Positions 35,680 through 45,714 are shown, counted from the stretch's first letter. The stretch: DNA of 64,000 nucleotides from Thermohalobaculum sp039026375 (GCA_039026375.1 JBCCML010000006.1:62001-126000), one strand, 5' to 3'. Notes: generated from the sequence alone by a model not told the origin. A program made the numbers and translations.

Positions 35680-37308
35680 TTAGTCGGCGACGCCCGCACG
35701 TACTTGCATGTCAAAGGCCGCCGCCATCAGGGCCCGGGCATAGTCCGTCTTTGGCGCGTCGAAGACCTGGTCGGCGGGGCCGGCCTCGACCACCTCGCCC
35801 TGGCGCATCACGATCAGCTTGTGGGCCATGGCGCGCACGACCTTCAGATCGTGGCTGATGAACAGATACCCCAGATTATAGCGCTCCTGCAGCAGGCGCA
35901 GCAGATCGACGATCTGACTTTGCACGGTCATGTCGAGCGCCGAGGTCGGCTCGTCCAGCACGACGAACCGCGGCTTCAGGATCATGGCCCGCGCGATGGC
36001 GATGCGCTGGCGCTGCCCGCCCGAAAACTCGTGCGGGTAGCGGTCCATCACCGCGGGTTCCAGGCCCACCTCGGTCAGCGCGGACGCGACGGCGTCGCGC
36101 TGGTGTCCGGCATTGCCCGCCCGCGTGTGGACGCCCAATCCTTCGGCCACGATCTCGGCCACCGACATCCGCGGGCTGAGCGAGCCGAACGGGTCCTGGA
36201 AGACGAACTGCATGTCGCGGCGCAGCGCGCGCAGCTCGCGCCGGGGCAGGGCGGCGATGTCGCGGCCTTCGAACCGGATCGCCCCTTCCGAGCCGATCAG
36301 TCGCATCAGCGCCAGCGCCAGCGTGGTCTTGCCCGACCCGGATTCGCCCACGACGCCTAGCGTCTCGCCGCGTTTCAGGTCGATGTCGATATCGGTCACC
36401 GCCTTGATGTGGCTGACGGTTCGCCGCAGCAGGCCCTTTTTCACTGGGAACCAGACCCGCACCTTTTCCCCATGCAGCAGGGGGTCGGCGCCTTTGGCCA
36501 GCGGGGCGGGGCGACCTGTGGGCTCGGCCGCCAGCAGCTTGCGAGTATAGGGGTGCTGGGGATGGTCGAACACGTCTGCAGTGGCGCCCGTCTCGACAAT
36601 CTCGCCCTTCTGCATCACGGCGACGCGTGCCGCGACCTTGCGAACGATGCCCAGATCATGGGTGATGAACAGCATGGCCAGACCCTGCTCGCGCTGCAGC
36701 TTGGCCAGCAGTTCCAGGATCTGGGCCTGAATGGTGACGTCCAGCGCGGTTGTCGGTTCGTCCGCCACCAGCAGTTCAGGCCCGTTCGCCAGGGCCATGG
36801 CGATCATTACGCGCTGGCGCTGCCCGCCCGACAGCTGGTGGGGCCAGGCGTTCAGGCGTTCCTCGGGGTCGCGGATGCCGACCTGGTGCATCAGCTCCAG
36901 GGTGCGTGCCCGCGCGGCCTGTCCGCTGAGGCCTTGGTGCAGGGCCAGGCTTTCGCCGATCTGCTTTTCGATCGTGTGCAGCGGGTTCAGCGAGGTCATC
37001 GGCTCCTGGAAGATGAAGCTGATATCGTTGCCCCTGACCTCGCGCAGATGCGCGGGCTCGGCGCCGATCATGTCCTTTCCCTTCCAGGTGACCGAGCCCT
37101 GGATGTGTGCGGCCTCGGGCAGCAACTGCACGGTCGAGAGGGCCGTAAGCGATTTGCCCGACCCGGATTCGCCGACCAGTGCCAGCGTCTCACCCGGCGC
37201 CACATCCAGCGAAACGCCTTTGACAGCCTCAACTGCGCCGTCCTCGGCATTGAACGAGATCGACAGATCCCGGATCGAGAGCAGAGGGGCGGCCACAGGG
37301 TCCGTCAC
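35680..37308 (-). CDS. yejF: Microcin C / oligopeptide ABC transporter, fused ATP-binding protein YejF
   Basis: 542 residues with two ABC domains in one chain. GTG start at 37308 overlaps the yejE stop (GTGA); the frame runs on to 37824 but that part overlaps yejE. Domain 1 has ALVGESGSGKSLTALS and LSGGQRQRVMIAMALA; domain 2 has GVVGESGSGKTTLALALMRL and FSGGQRQRIAIARAMI, each followed by a Walker B with LLVADEPTTALD / FVVLDEPTSALD. It energises the YejABEF importer of peptides, including microcin C in E. coli. Confidence 0.95.
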   Translation of the reverse strand: MTDPVAAPLLSIRDLSISFNAEDGAVEAVKGVSLDVAPGETLALVGESGSGKSLTALSTVQLLPEAAHIQGSVTWKGKDMIGAEPAHLREVRGNDISFIFQEPMTSLNPLHTIEKQIGESLALHQGLSGQAARARTLELMHQVGIRDPEERLNAWPHQLSGGQRQRVMIAMALANGPELLVADEPTTALDVTIQAQILELLAKLQREQGLAMLFITHDLGIVRKVAARVAVMQKGEIVETGATADVFDHPQHPYTRKLLAAEPTGRPAPLAKGADPLLHGEKVRVWFPVKKGLLRRTVSHIKAVTDIDIDLKRGETLGVVGESGSGKTTLALALMRLIGSEGAIRFEGRDIAALPRRELRALRRDMQFVFQDPFGSLSPRMSVAEIVAEGLGVHTRAGNAGHQRDAVASALTEVGLEPAVMDRYPHEFSGGQRQRIAIARAMILKPRFVVLDEPTSALDMTVQSQIVDLLRLLQERYNLGYLFISHDLKVVRAMAHKLIVMRQGEVVEAGPADQVFDAPKTDYARALMAAAFDMQVRAGVAD

Positions 37309-38417
37309 GTGAATGTCTTGCGTGGATCGAAGGCGTCGCGCACGCCCTCGAAGACGAAGACCATAAGGCTGAGCATAATGGCGAAGGTGAAGAACGCGCT
37401 CAGCGCCAGCCAGGTGTCCTGGATGTGTTTCTTGCCCTGCAGGGCAAGCTCGCCAAGCGAGGGGTAGCCCGGCCCCAGCCCAAAGCCCAGGAAGTCCAGC
37501 CCAGCCAACAGCCCGATGGACGAGGTCAGCAAGAAGGGCAGCATCGTCACGGTAGCCACCATGGCGTTGGGCAAGAGGTGGCGGAACATGATCGTCCAGT
37601 CGCCGACCCCCAGCGCCCGGGCGGCGCGGACATATTCGAAGTTCCGCGCCCGCAGAAACTCTGCCCGGACCACGCCGATCAATTGCACCCACCAGAAGGC
37701 GACAAAGATAAAGAACATCACCGTCAGCGACGGCGCCAGGACGGACGCCACGATCAACACGACGTATAGCAGGTTCATGGACGACCAGACCTCCTCGACC
37801 CGTTGAAAGGTCAGGTCCACCCAACCGCCGAAAAAGCCCTGCGCGGCCCCGGCCACGATGCCGATCACGGCGGCAACGAACGTGACCGAGAACCCGAAAA
37901 GCACGCTGAGGCGGAAGCCGTAGATCACGCGCGCGGTCACATCGCGCGCCTGGTCGTCGGTGCCCAGCCAGTGGTTGGCATCCGGCGGCGACGGCGCGCG
38001 TTCAACGTCGTAGTTCACCGTGTCATAGGCATAGGGGATCGGCGCCCACAGGATCCAACCCGGCTGCAACCCCTCGACATCTGGGGTCTCGCCGCGGTCC
38101 AGCGCGGCCATCAACTCCCGGGGAATGTCGAAGCAATCCTCGACCCCGCCGGTGCGGATCAGGCATTGCAGGGCCGGGTCGGTGTAGTCGGGCTTGAAGC
38201 CTTCATCGCCGCCGAAATCTGCTTCGTCATAATCGGTCAGCAGCGGCGTGCGCCACTCGCCCTGGAAACTGACCAGCAGCGGCTTGTCGTTCGCCACCAG
38301 TTCCGCAAACAGCGAGATGACGAACACCCCCATGAAGATCCACAGCGACCAATAGGCCCGCCGGTTTGCCCGAAAGTTCCGAAGACGCCTGCGGTCCAGC
38401 TCGCTCAGCTGCATCAT
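37305..38417 (-). CDS. yejE: ABC transporter permease YejE
   Basis: 370 residues. It has an N-terminal helix, a periplasmic loop of ~110 residues and five further helices, with the EAA loop in YVRAARALGVGDWTIMFRHLLPNAM (~residue 265). The signature DPLHPNHWLGTDD-like region appears as PPDANHWLGTDDQARDV. The start ATG overlaps the yejB stop (ATGA), and its stop overlaps yejF. It forms the inner-membrane channel with YejB. Confidence 0.94.
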   Translation of the reverse strand: MMQLSELDRRRLRNFRANRRAYWSLWIFMGVFVISLFAELVANDKPLLVSFQGEWRTPLLTDYDEADFGGDEGFKPDYTDPALQCLIRTGGVEDCFDIPRELMAALDRGETPDVEGLQPGWILWAPIPYAYDTVNYDVERAPSPPDANHWLGTDDQARDVTARVIYGFRLSVLFGFSVTFVAAVIGIVAGAAQGFFGGWVDLTFQRVEEVWSSMNLLYVVLIVASVLAPSLTVMFFIFVAFWWVQLIGVVRAEFLRARNFEYVRAARALGVGDWTIMFRHLLPNAMVATVTMLPFLLTSSIGLLAGLDFLGFGLGPGYPSLGELALQGKKHIQDTWLALSAFFTFAIMLSLMVFVFEGVRDAFDPRKTFT

Positions 38418-39466
38418 CCTTCGCGCGCCTCAAAGTCGATGCGCGGGTCGATCCAGACATAGACGAGGTCCGAGATCAGCTTGACCACCAGCCCGATCAG
38501 GCCGAACAGGTAAAGCGTGCCCAGCACCACTGGGTAGTCGCGGTTCTTGACGCTTTCGAACCCCAGCAGCCCCAGCCCGTCCAGCGAGAACACGGTTTCC
38601 ACGAAGATCGAGCCGGTCATGAAGATCCCGACAAAGGCCGCTGGCAGGGTCGAGACGACGATCAGCATGGCGTTGCGGAAGACATGACCGTAAAGGACAC
38701 GGCGCTCGCTTAGGCCCTTGGCGCGCGCGGTCATCACGTACTGCTTGCGAATCTCGTCCAGGAACGAGTTCTTGGTCAGCAGCGTGATCGTCGCAAAGCC
38801 CGATATCGTCATGGCAAAGACAGGCAGGGCGATGTGCCAGAAATAGTCGCCGATTTGGGCTAGGATCGACATCTCCTCGATGCCGTCGGAACCAAGCCCC
38901 CTCAGCGGGAACCACTGCAGGTAAGACCCGCCCGCAAACATCACCAACAGCACGACAGGCACCAGAAAGCCGGGCAGGGCATAGGCCGCGATGATCAGGC
39001 CCGAGGTCGCCGTATCAAAGGGCGTGCCATCGCGCACCGCCTTGCGGATGCCCAGGGGTATCGACACCGCATAGGCAATGATCGTGGCCCATAACCCCAG
39101 CGAGATCGAGACGGGCATCTTTTCCAGAATGATGTCGATCACCGGTTCGGCGCGTTGAAAGCTTTCGCCGAAATCAAACCGGGCATAGTTCCAGATCATT
39201 AGCAGAAAGCGTTCGTGGACGGATTTATCCAGGCCGAACTGCGCCTCTAGTTCCGCGATCAGTTCGGGGTCGATGCCCTGGCGGCCGCGATAGGCACCGG
39301 CCCCCCCGGTTGTTTGACCGGACTCGCCGGCCTCTGCCTCCAGCTCCGACAGGATCTGCTCGACCGGACCGCCGGGGGCGAACTGGATGATGACAAAGTT
39401 CAACAGCATGATGCCGAGCAGCGTCGGCACGATCAGCAGGATCCGGCGGAGGATATAGGCGGCCAA
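38414..39466 (-). CDS. yejB: ABC transporter permease YejB
   Basis: 350 residues with six predicted helices; the N-terminus MAAYILRRILLIVPTLLGIM is typical. It has a ~60-residue periplasmic insert containing AEAGESGQTTGGAGAYRG, and an EAA-type loop QYVMTARAKGLSERRVLYGHVFRN (~residue 250). It is translationally coupled to yejE and lies 95 bases downstream of yejA. Confidence 0.94.
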   Translation of the reverse strand: MAAYILRRILLIVPTLLGIMLLNFVIIQFAPGGPVEQILSELEAEAGESGQTTGGAGAYRGRQGIDPELIAELEAQFGLDKSVHERFLLMIWNYARFDFGESFQRAEPVIDIILEKMPVSISLGLWATIIAYAVSIPLGIRKAVRDGTPFDTATSGLIIAAYALPGFLVPVVLLVMFAGGSYLQWFPLRGLGSDGIEEMSILAQIGDYFWHIALPVFAMTISGFATITLLTKNSFLDEIRKQYVMTARAKGLSERRVLYGHVFRNAMLIVVSTLPAAFVGIFMTGSIFVETVFSLDGLGLLGFESVKNRDYPVVLGTLYLFGLIGLVVKLISDLVYVWIDPRIDFEAREG

Positions 39467-39561
39467 GATCGGTCCCTAGTGCGGCATGAACCATGGGCCG
39501 GACGCGTGACCCTGCGGTTGGATGAGGCCCCGGCTTAGCAGTCTTCGGTGGGCGGCTCGCA

Positions 39562-41472
39562 CTACAGCTTACCCTTGGCACGCATCGCTGCCATCTTGTC
39601 TGCGTCCTCCCACCAATAGTGCACGACGCCGCGGTCATAGGTGGGTTTGACCTCGGGCCGGCCGAACACATCCCAATAGGCCACGTGGTGCGAAGATTTG
39701 GTCCATTGCGGGATCCAGAGGTGCATCGAACGCATCACCCGGTCCAGCGCCTTGACCGTATCGGTCAGCTCGTCGCGGTTTTCGGCCCGCTCAACCCGTT
39801 CGATCAACGCATCGATCACCGGGTGGGACACCCCGCCATAGTTCCGTGAGCCCGGATCTGCGGCGCTGGAGGAGTGGTAGTAGCCGCGCAACTCGACCCC
39901 TGGGGTTAGGCTCATCTGGACCCGGGTGGTGGTGATGTCGAACTCGAACCGGTCCATCCGTTCTTCGTACTGCGTGTTGTCCACTTCGCGCAGCGTGGCC
40001 TGGATGCCGATACGCTCGAGGTTCTTGATGAAGGGTTGGACGATGCGCGCAAAGCCCTGGCTGGTGATCAGGAACTCGAACGCCAGCGGCTGGCCGTCTT
40101 TCTGGCGCACGCCGTCGACCAGGGACCAACCGGCCTGGTCCAGCAATTGCCCAGCCTGGCGCAGCGTGCGGCGCGCCCGGCCCGAGCCATCGGTTGTGGG
40201 CGGCACGTAGGCGGCATCATCCAGCACGCCGTCGGGCAGTTGATCGGCAAACTGCTCCAGTATGGCCAGCTCCCCCGGCGTCGGCTTGCCATCGGCCATC
40301 ATCGGTCCGCCCTGGAAGAAACTGACCGTGCGTTCGTAAAGGTCGTAAAACAGCGCCCTGTTGGACCATTCGAAGTCGAACGCCATGCCAATGGCCTTAC
40401 GCACGCCTGCGTCTTGGAAGACTGGGCGGCGATGGTTGAACCAGAAGCCCTGCACGCCGGCGACGCGCTGGTCAGGCAAAACCTCACGGATCACTTCGCC
40501 AGAGCCCACCTCCGGGAAGACGTCCGGCTCGTAGGCGGTGGCCCAGACCTTGGACCAGTATTCTTCGTTGAAGCGGAAGACCCCGGCCTTGAACCCTTCA
40601 AAAGCCGCGATGCGCTCGCGGAAATAATCGATGCGGACGATGTCGAAGTTATCGCGACCGACATTCACGGGTAGATCCTTGGCCCAATAGTCCGGCACAC
40701 GTTCGTATTCGATGTAAGACCCCTGGTCGAACCTGCCGATCTTATAGGGGCCCGAGGTCAGGAAGGGCGTCAGGCCCATGCGCTCGAAGTCGACCTCCTC
40801 GAACTGTGCTTTGGACAGGATCGGCAGCGAGGCGACCAGCATGGGCAGGTCGCGCTTTGGCTCCTCTTCCTTGAATTCGTAGACGACGCGATGCGGCCCC
40901 TCGGCCCGCAGGCTGGATACCGGATCCAATAGAATGCGGTAGAACGGCTTTGCCTTGGTGCGCAGCAGATCGATCGTGGCCAGCACATCGGCCGAAGTCA
41001 GCGGCGAGCCATCGTGGAACCGCGCCTCGGGCCGCATGTTGAAGGCGATCCACGATCGGTCCTCGGGCATCTCGACCGTTTCGGCCACCAAACCGTACCA
41101 GCTGTCCGCCTCGTCCAGTGCCTGGTCCATCAGGCTGTCATAGATCAGCCGCCCATAGATCACGTCGAAGATGCCCAGCGCCCAATTGCCCTTCAGCGCG
41201 AAGACGTTGAAGCTGTCGAAGTTTCCCTCGTGCCCGGTTGACCAGATGCCGCCCTTGGGCGCGTCGGGCTTCACATAATCGAAATGCGGGAAGGCGGCGG
41301 GATACTTCAGGTCACCGAAAGCCGAGATGCCGTGCAGGGTGCTGACCGGATTGGCGCCGGCCGGCAGCAGGCCCGCACCGGCAGATGCACCCACCAAGGC
41401 GCCGAAACTGCGCCGGGTAAGGCCGGTGCGCGTCAGTTGGGGGCGGGTCAATCGGGGGCGGTGCATCGGCAT
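39562..41472 (-). CDS. yejA: Family 5 extracellular solute-binding protein YejA
   Basis: 636 residues. A twin-arginine signal (TRRSFGALVGASAGAGLLPAGA) is visible, preceded by a basic run of LTRxxLTR repeats. The mature part matches SBP_bac_5 peptide-binding proteins: FNMRPEARFHDGSPLTSADV, FLTSGPYKIGRFDQGSYIEYERVPDYWAKDLPVN and RVAGVQGFWFNHRRPVF. It delivers oligopeptides to YejBEF in the periplasm. It is the first gene of the yejABEF operon. Confidence 0.94.
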   Translation of the reverse strand: MPMHRPRLTRPQLTRTGLTRRSFGALVGASAGAGLLPAGANPVSTLHGISAFGDLKYPAAFPHFDYVKPDAPKGGIWSTGHEGNFDSFNVFALKGNWALGIFDVIYGRLIYDSLMDQALDEADSWYGLVAETVEMPEDRSWIAFNMRPEARFHDGSPLTSADVLATIDLLRTKAKPFYRILLDPVSSLRAEGPHRVVYEFKEEEPKRDLPMLVASLPILSKAQFEEVDFERMGLTPFLTSGPYKIGRFDQGSYIEYERVPDYWAKDLPVNVGRDNFDIVRIDYFRERIAAFEGFKAGVFRFNEEYWSKVWATAYEPDVFPEVGSGEVIREVLPDQRVAGVQGFWFNHRRPVFQDAGVRKAIGMAFDFEWSNRALFYDLYERTVSFFQGGPMMADGKPTPGELAILEQFADQLPDGVLDDAAYVPPTTDGSGRARRTLRQAGQLLDQAGWSLVDGVRQKDGQPLAFEFLITSQGFARIVQPFIKNLERIGIQATLREVDNTQYEERMDRFEFDITTTRVQMSLTPGVELRGYYHSSSAADPGSRNYGGVSHPVIDALIERVERAENRDELTDTVKALDRVMRSMHLWIPQWTKSSHHVAYWDVFGRPEVKPTYDRGVVHYWWEDADKMAAMRAKGKL

Positions 41473-41553
41473 CTCCTTCTGATCCTACTGAGAGGGCTAG
41501 GGCCGAAGGGCGCCGCTTTCAAGCGGCGGCCACCGATAGTTGACCGGTTTGGC

Positions 41554-42132
41554 TCAGTTCGCGGGCTGGGCCTGGGCGTGCTCGGTGTCAGCGGGGGCTT
41601 CCCCAAAATCAACCGGTGTGCCGTCAATCTCGTTCAGATAGGCGATCACGTTCGCACGGTCTTCAACATCGCGCAGGCCTTTGAAGCTCATCGAGGTGCC
41701 CTTGGCAAAGCCGCTGGGGCTTTCCAGGAAGGCATCCAGCGCGGCCAGATCCCAGACACCGTCCATGCCGGACAGGGCGCCGGAATAGTTGAAGCCATCG
41801 GCGGCGGCGATGTCACGGCCCACAATGCCGTAGAGGTAGGGGCCCACGCCGTTGTCGCCCTCGACCAGTTTGTGGCAGGCCTTGCACTGGTTGAAGACCT
41901 TTTTGCCCTGGTCGACATCGGCATCCAGGATCGCCTCGGCGATGGTGATCACGACTTCCTCTTCGCCGCCACCTGTGTCTTCAATCTCGACAGCAAACGC
42001 CAAAGCGTCGCCGTGATGCTTCATTGTGGGGTGCGTGCCGTAGAGTTTACTGGCCGCCAAATGCAGCAACAAAAACAACAACACTGCGCCAATGAAGGCG
42101 CCTGCAATCTTGTTCAGCTCGGTAGAGTCCAT
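41554..42132 (-). CDS. Membrane-anchored cytochrome c (CycM/c552 type)
   Basis: 192 residues from the ATG at 42132 (MDSTELNKIAGAFIGAVL); the frame continues 14 codons upstream without a better start. It has one N-terminal helix (IAGAFIGAVLLFLLLHLAA), a ~50-residue linker, and a class I cytochrome c domain with heme attachment in FNQCKACHKL (~residue 88) and a Met ligand in KGTSMSFKGL (~155). Such proteins carry electrons between bc1 complex and the aa3 oxidase. It is divergent from pheA, a pairing common in this order. Confidence 0.92.
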   Translation of the reverse strand: MDSTELNKIAGAFIGAVLLFLLLHLAASKLYGTHPTMKHHGDALAFAVEIEDTGGGEEEVVITIAEAILDADVDQGKKVFNQCKACHKLVEGDNGVGPYLYGIVGRDIAAADGFNYSGALSGMDGVWDLAALDAFLESPSGFAKGTSMSFKGLRDVEDRANVIAYLNEIDGTPVDFGEAPADTEHAQAQPAN

Positions 42133-42290
42133 CGGACAGCCTCGTGTACCTGGCACGCCCGCACACCCGGGCAAATCGTGTTTTCGTTTAGCGCCTTCCC
42201 ACCCGCTACGGCAAGATGTAGAAGCGCGACTAATCGCCGTGCGAGACGGATTTTCGGCCTGAGGGAGGGGCCAGCCATGGGGTTCTCATC

Positions 42291-43139
42291 TTGAACGGAG
42301 CCAGCGGAAAGATCGCCTTTCAGGGCGAGCCTGGCGCCTATTCGCATCAAGCCTGCCGCGAGGTTTATCCCGAGCTGACGCCAATGCCGTGCAAGACGTT
42401 CGAAGCCGCGCTGGAGGCGGTGCGGACGCGGGCGGCAGATCTGGCGATGATGCCAATCGAAAACTCGACCTATGGGCGGGTGGCTGACCTTCATCACCTG
42501 TTGCCTACCTCGGGTCTCTATATAATTGGTGAGCATTTTGTGCCCGTCTCGATCACGCTCTGGGGCGTGCCAGGGGCCAAGCTGGATCAGGTCGTCTCGG
42601 CCCAGTCGCACCCGGTGCTGCTGGGACAGGTGCGCCGCTTTCTGGGCCAGCACGGGATCGATGCGATCATCGGCGCCGATACGGCTGGGTCAGCCAAGGA
42701 GGTTGCCGAGGCGGGCGATCCCACGCGCGCGGCCTTTGCCTCGCCGCTGGCCGGTGAGCTGAACGGTCTGGTACCATTGGCCGAGGGGATCCAGGACAAC
42801 GCGCACAACACCACGCGCTTTCTGGTCATGGGGCGCCAGCGGATCGAGGCCGAGCCCGGCACTGGCGACGCGATGACCAGCTTTGTCTTCGAGGTGAAGA
42901 ACGTGCCCGCAGCGCTCTACAAGGCGATGGGTGGTTTCGCGACGAACACCGTCAACATGGTCAAGCTGGAAAGCTACATGACCGATGGCAGCTTCACGGC
43001 GACGCAGTTCTATGCCGAGATCGAGGGCCATCCCGAAGATGCCGCCCCCGCCCGCGCGCTGGAGGAGCTGCAGTTCTTCTGCAAGCACTTCAAACTATTG
43101 GGCGTCTATCCTAAGGCGCCGTTCCGCGCGGGGCAGTGA
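42291..43139 (+). CDS. pheA: Prephenate dehydratase
   Basis: 282 residues. It starts with TTG, the only start codon in this frame between an upstream in-frame stop and the family N-terminus GKIAFQGEPGAYSHQA. The catalytic Thr/Arg region is ENSTYGRVADLHHLL (~residue 58) and NTTRFLVMG (~170); the C-terminal ACT regulatory domain (~190-275) contains ESYMTDGSFTATQFYAEIEGH. It converts prephenate to phenylpyruvate and is usually feedback-inhibited by phenylalanine. No chorismate mutase domain is fused. Confidence 0.95.
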   Translation: MNGASGKIAFQGEPGAYSHQACREVYPELTPMPCKTFEAALEAVRTRAADLAMMPIENSTYGRVADLHHLLPTSGLYIIGEHFVPVSITLWGVPGAKLDQVVSAQSHPVLLGQVRRFLGQHGIDAIIGADTAGSAKEVAEAGDPTRAAFASPLAGELNGLVPLAEGIQDNAHNTTRFLVMGRQRIEAEPGTGDAMTSFVFEVKNVPAALYKAMGGFATNTVNMVKLESYMTDGSFTATQFYAEIEGHPEDAAPARALEELQFFCKHFKLLGVYPKAPFRAGQ

Positions 43140-43233
43140 CTGGCGGCCTTCGGGCAATCAACACTTGACGGGACGGAGAAACCATTGCCGGGACGCACCC
43201 GGCAACGGTCGCTTGTGGCGGTCGCCTAGCCGC

Positions 43234-44250
43234 TCATTGCGTCTTTGGTACGCTGAAGGCCGCTGCCAACGGGTCGGCCGTTGCCGTGGCCACCGCTTCG
43301 GGCGCGCCATCGCCACGCGCTTTTTTGCAGGCATCTTCCCAATCGGCGATCCCCTGCGCCTTGTAGTTGACCGGGTTTCCGCCGTTTCGGATGACCGTGC
43401 CATCGCACTTGATCTCCAACCCGATGTCCTTGAGCCCGGTGCCAAAGCTGATCACGTTCCCGTCATCGTCCAGAACATTGCCATCGGCGCGCAATCGGTA
43501 GGTCTTGCCGTCTGTGCCCCGGTGGAACAGCAGGATCGGTTGATCCTTGGGCCGCAGCGTGGTGATGCTGGTCTCCTGCAGGGCCGCATTCACCATGAAG
43601 TCCAGATGCGCCGGCGTGCACTGGCGGATGTAGTCCTGCACCTGTTGCAACAGTTGCGCCTCGTTCGCGGGCGTGTTGGCGCTGAACTTGGCCCGCACGG
43701 CCGCCTGCCCCTGGCTGACCAGGTGACGGACGCTGCTGGGCTCCAGCCCGTAAAGGACGCTTTCATAGTAGTTGTCGACCAGGGCGCCGCTCAGACCGAA
43801 GGCGGCGCTGACAATGCCGATCACGTTGGTGGCCGCACCGGTCGCCGCCAGGATCGTGGTGGCTGCCGAGTTGGCCGCGTCGTTGCCGCGGTTCAGGCCG
43901 CCCCGGGTGCGGTTGGCCCAGAAGATCGCATCCAGATAGGCATCGCAGCGCGCATCCACATAGGCGAACAGCAGGGTGCGTGCTTCGGACGGGTTCTGGA
44001 TCTTCGCCTGCTCGGGCAGCGTGTTCGGCGCCTTGGGCAGGAAGGTTGTCGTGCCCGTCTCCGCCCCGTGCACAACGGAGCGCATCACGTTTAGGGCAGA
44101 CAGGTAATCGTTGCCATACGGCACCGTGAACGATGGCCCCTGAGAGTTCAGAAGGTCTGTGCGTTCACGGGTGCGGGAACAACTGGCCAGTATTGAAATG
44201 GCACATAGCACGAGCAAAGCGTTTGAGAGAATTCTCATCGTAATATCCAA
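43234..44250 (-). CDS. Lipoprotein of unknown function
   Basis: 338 residues. A lipobox (ILASC, Cys ~24) follows a hydrophobic segment (ILSNALLVLCAISI). The rest is soluble with an Ala-rich hydrophobic stretch (AATTILAATGAATNVIGIVSAAFGL, ~residues 130-155) that could be a membrane or amphipathic helix, and a later region with KTYRLRADGNVLDDDGNVISFGTG. I do not recognise a domain. The start could be MDITM (44250) or MRILS (44238). A small terminal Cys pair may form a disulfide. Confidence 0.7.
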   Translation of the reverse strand: MDITMRILSNALLVLCAISILASCSRTRERTDLLNSQGPSFTVPYGNDYLSALNVMRSVVHGAETGTTTFLPKAPNTLPEQAKIQNPSEARTLLFAYVDARCDAYLDAIFWANRTRGGLNRGNDAANSAATTILAATGAATNVIGIVSAAFGLSGALVDNYYESVLYGLEPSSVRHLVSQGQAAVRAKFSANTPANEAQLLQQVQDYIRQCTPAHLDFMVNAALQETSITTLRPKDQPILLFHRGTDGKTYRLRADGNVLDDDGNVISFGTGLKDIGLEIKCDGTVIRNGGNPVNYKAQGIADWEDACKKARGDGAPEAVATATADPLAAAFSVPKTQ

Positions 44251-44516
44251 TCGTCAGTTTCAATCCGAACTGGATACCACAATTGGGCGTTGCATGCGAA
44301 TCGCGTTGCACAGGGGACGCCGCCGCCCCGGCAGCGGCCCCGCGATACGTTAAGGCACATGAATTCACCCGATGACCGCGCGGTCGATCGTGCGCTTCCA
44401 ACCCGCCAATCGACTAGGAGGTGTCCGGCCGGATATTTCCGACGGGTCCATTGGCGCATGGGCCGGACCTTTGAGGCCCGCCCGCCGGCTGGGTCAACTG
44501 GACGCGCGCGTCGGGC

Positions 44517-45422
44517 TTAGGCGGGTTTGGTGACCACTGCACCCTTGGCCGGCGCCACACGTGCGCCTGGGTTCACGACCAGTACATCGCACGGCGGCGC
44601 AGACAGCAGGTTCTCGGCCAGGCTGCCGACGATTGCCCGGGCCAACCCGGTTCGCGCATTGGTCCCGATGGCGATCAGGTCCGGCGCCAGTTCCTTGACG
44701 CCGTCGCGCAAGATCCGCACTGGGTCACCCTTTACCAGGTGCGTGACGATCCGTTCGTGATCGATCTCGTTGCTAAGCAGGGCCTTCAGCGCGTCTGCGT
44801 GCGAATCGTGCTCTTGCGTCAGCGCAGCGGCACCGGTCTGAAAGCCGGCAAAGGGCACGTCGTAGGCGTGCATCGCGTGAACCTCTGCCCCGGGCGCCAG
44901 GCCTTTGGCCACCTGCAGCGCGGTCAGCGACCCGATCGACAGGTCGATCCCGGCCAGCACCTTGCTGTAGCCGTCCACAACCGGGTCCGCGGCCAGCAGC
45001 ACCGGGATCGTGGCAAACCGGACCACCCGGTCCAGCGTCGTCCCGCCCAGGGGTTTCGTGCCATCCTCGTTGCGGTGACGGCCCAGCACCAGCAGGTCTG
45101 CGCCCAAGGCATCTGCAGCGGCCAGGATATCGCGATAGTCCTCGCCCTCGCGGATCACCAGTTCGGCCTGATCCGAGGTGGGGCTGGCCTCCAGGCAGGC
45201 ATTCGCCGTCTTTATGGCGGCGGCGCGCGCCATGTCGGGTAGATCAGCATCGATGATGTGGGCGACGGTCAGTTTGGCTCCCAGATCTCGGGCCAGCGTC
45301 GCGCCGCGCGCAATCGCGCGGTCCGATCGCGCGGACAGATCTGTCGCCACCAGGATGCGCCGGGGCGGTGTGGCGGGACCGGCGACAGGCGCAGCTGGCG
45401 ACGGTGACGTGACGTTGTTCAT
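44517..45422 (-). CDS. Tandem universal stress protein (UspA-like)
   Basis: 301 residues containing two Usp domains. Domain 1 (~20-150) begins RRILVATDLSARSDRAIARGA and ends with TIPVLLA; domain 2 (~160-285) begins KVLAGIDLSIGSLTALQVA and carries the ATP-loop pattern GTNARTGLARAIVGSLAENLL followed by CDVLVV. The second domain looks nucleotide-binding, while the first has an altered loop (GRHRNEDG). Such tandem Usps are linked to stress and low oxygen responses; no regulator is adjacent. Confidence 0.9.
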   Translation of the reverse strand: MNNVTSPSPAAPVAGPATPPRRILVATDLSARSDRAIARGATLARDLGAKLTVAHIIDADLPDMARAAAIKTANACLEASPTSDQAELVIREGEDYRDILAAADALGADLLVLGRHRNEDGTKPLGGTTLDRVVRFATIPVLLAADPVVDGYSKVLAGIDLSIGSLTALQVAKGLAPGAEVHAMHAYDVPFAGFQTGAAALTQEHDSHADALKALLSNEIDHERIVTHLVKGDPVRILRDGVKELAPDLIAIGTNARTGLARAIVGSLAENLLSAPPCDVLVVNPGARVAPAKGAVVTKPA

Positions 45423-45508
45423 GACGACCTCCGAGTTTCCCGTAGAGTCTTACGTGTGCCGAGCGATCTGCGCCGCGTTGAGCACGTTATGCACATAAGA
45501 AACCCCGG

Positions 45509-45529
45509 GCCCGGTCCAACGGGCCGGGC
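45509..45529 (-). terminator. Possible terminator hairpin between DUF3108 and usp genes
   Basis: Nine-base stem GCCCGGTCC / GGGCCGGGC (one G-T pair) with an AAC loop. On the minus strand it is followed by a C/G stretch and then TTTCTT, so it could terminate transcripts from the DUF3108 gene, whose stop is ~190 bases upstream. The remainder of 45423-45714 holds no gene that I can support. Confidence 0.45.
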
Positions 45530-45714
45530 GCCGAAATCGGCCTGAAACCGGTGGGATCGAACGATTTTACCGACAATGGGCCGTAGTCCGCGCTATCGCG
45601 CGCCACGGGCTATCGACTAAGGATTTGGTCCAGTCGGAAAAGGGGATGCGTTCGGCCCCGCTCAGGTGCCTGCACCAGCTATGCGCCGCTGCGGGCTGAA
45701 ACGCGGCTAAAACC

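Noticed and set aside
41284..42294. 336-residue plus-strand frame across yejA 5' end and the cytochrome c gene
   Set aside because: Antisense to two confident genes; no motif, and composition follows the opposite strand.
44251..44516. Small plus-strand ORFs between the lipoprotein and usp genes
   Set aside because: Arg/Pro-rich translations without RBS or motif; nothing else is visible in this gap.
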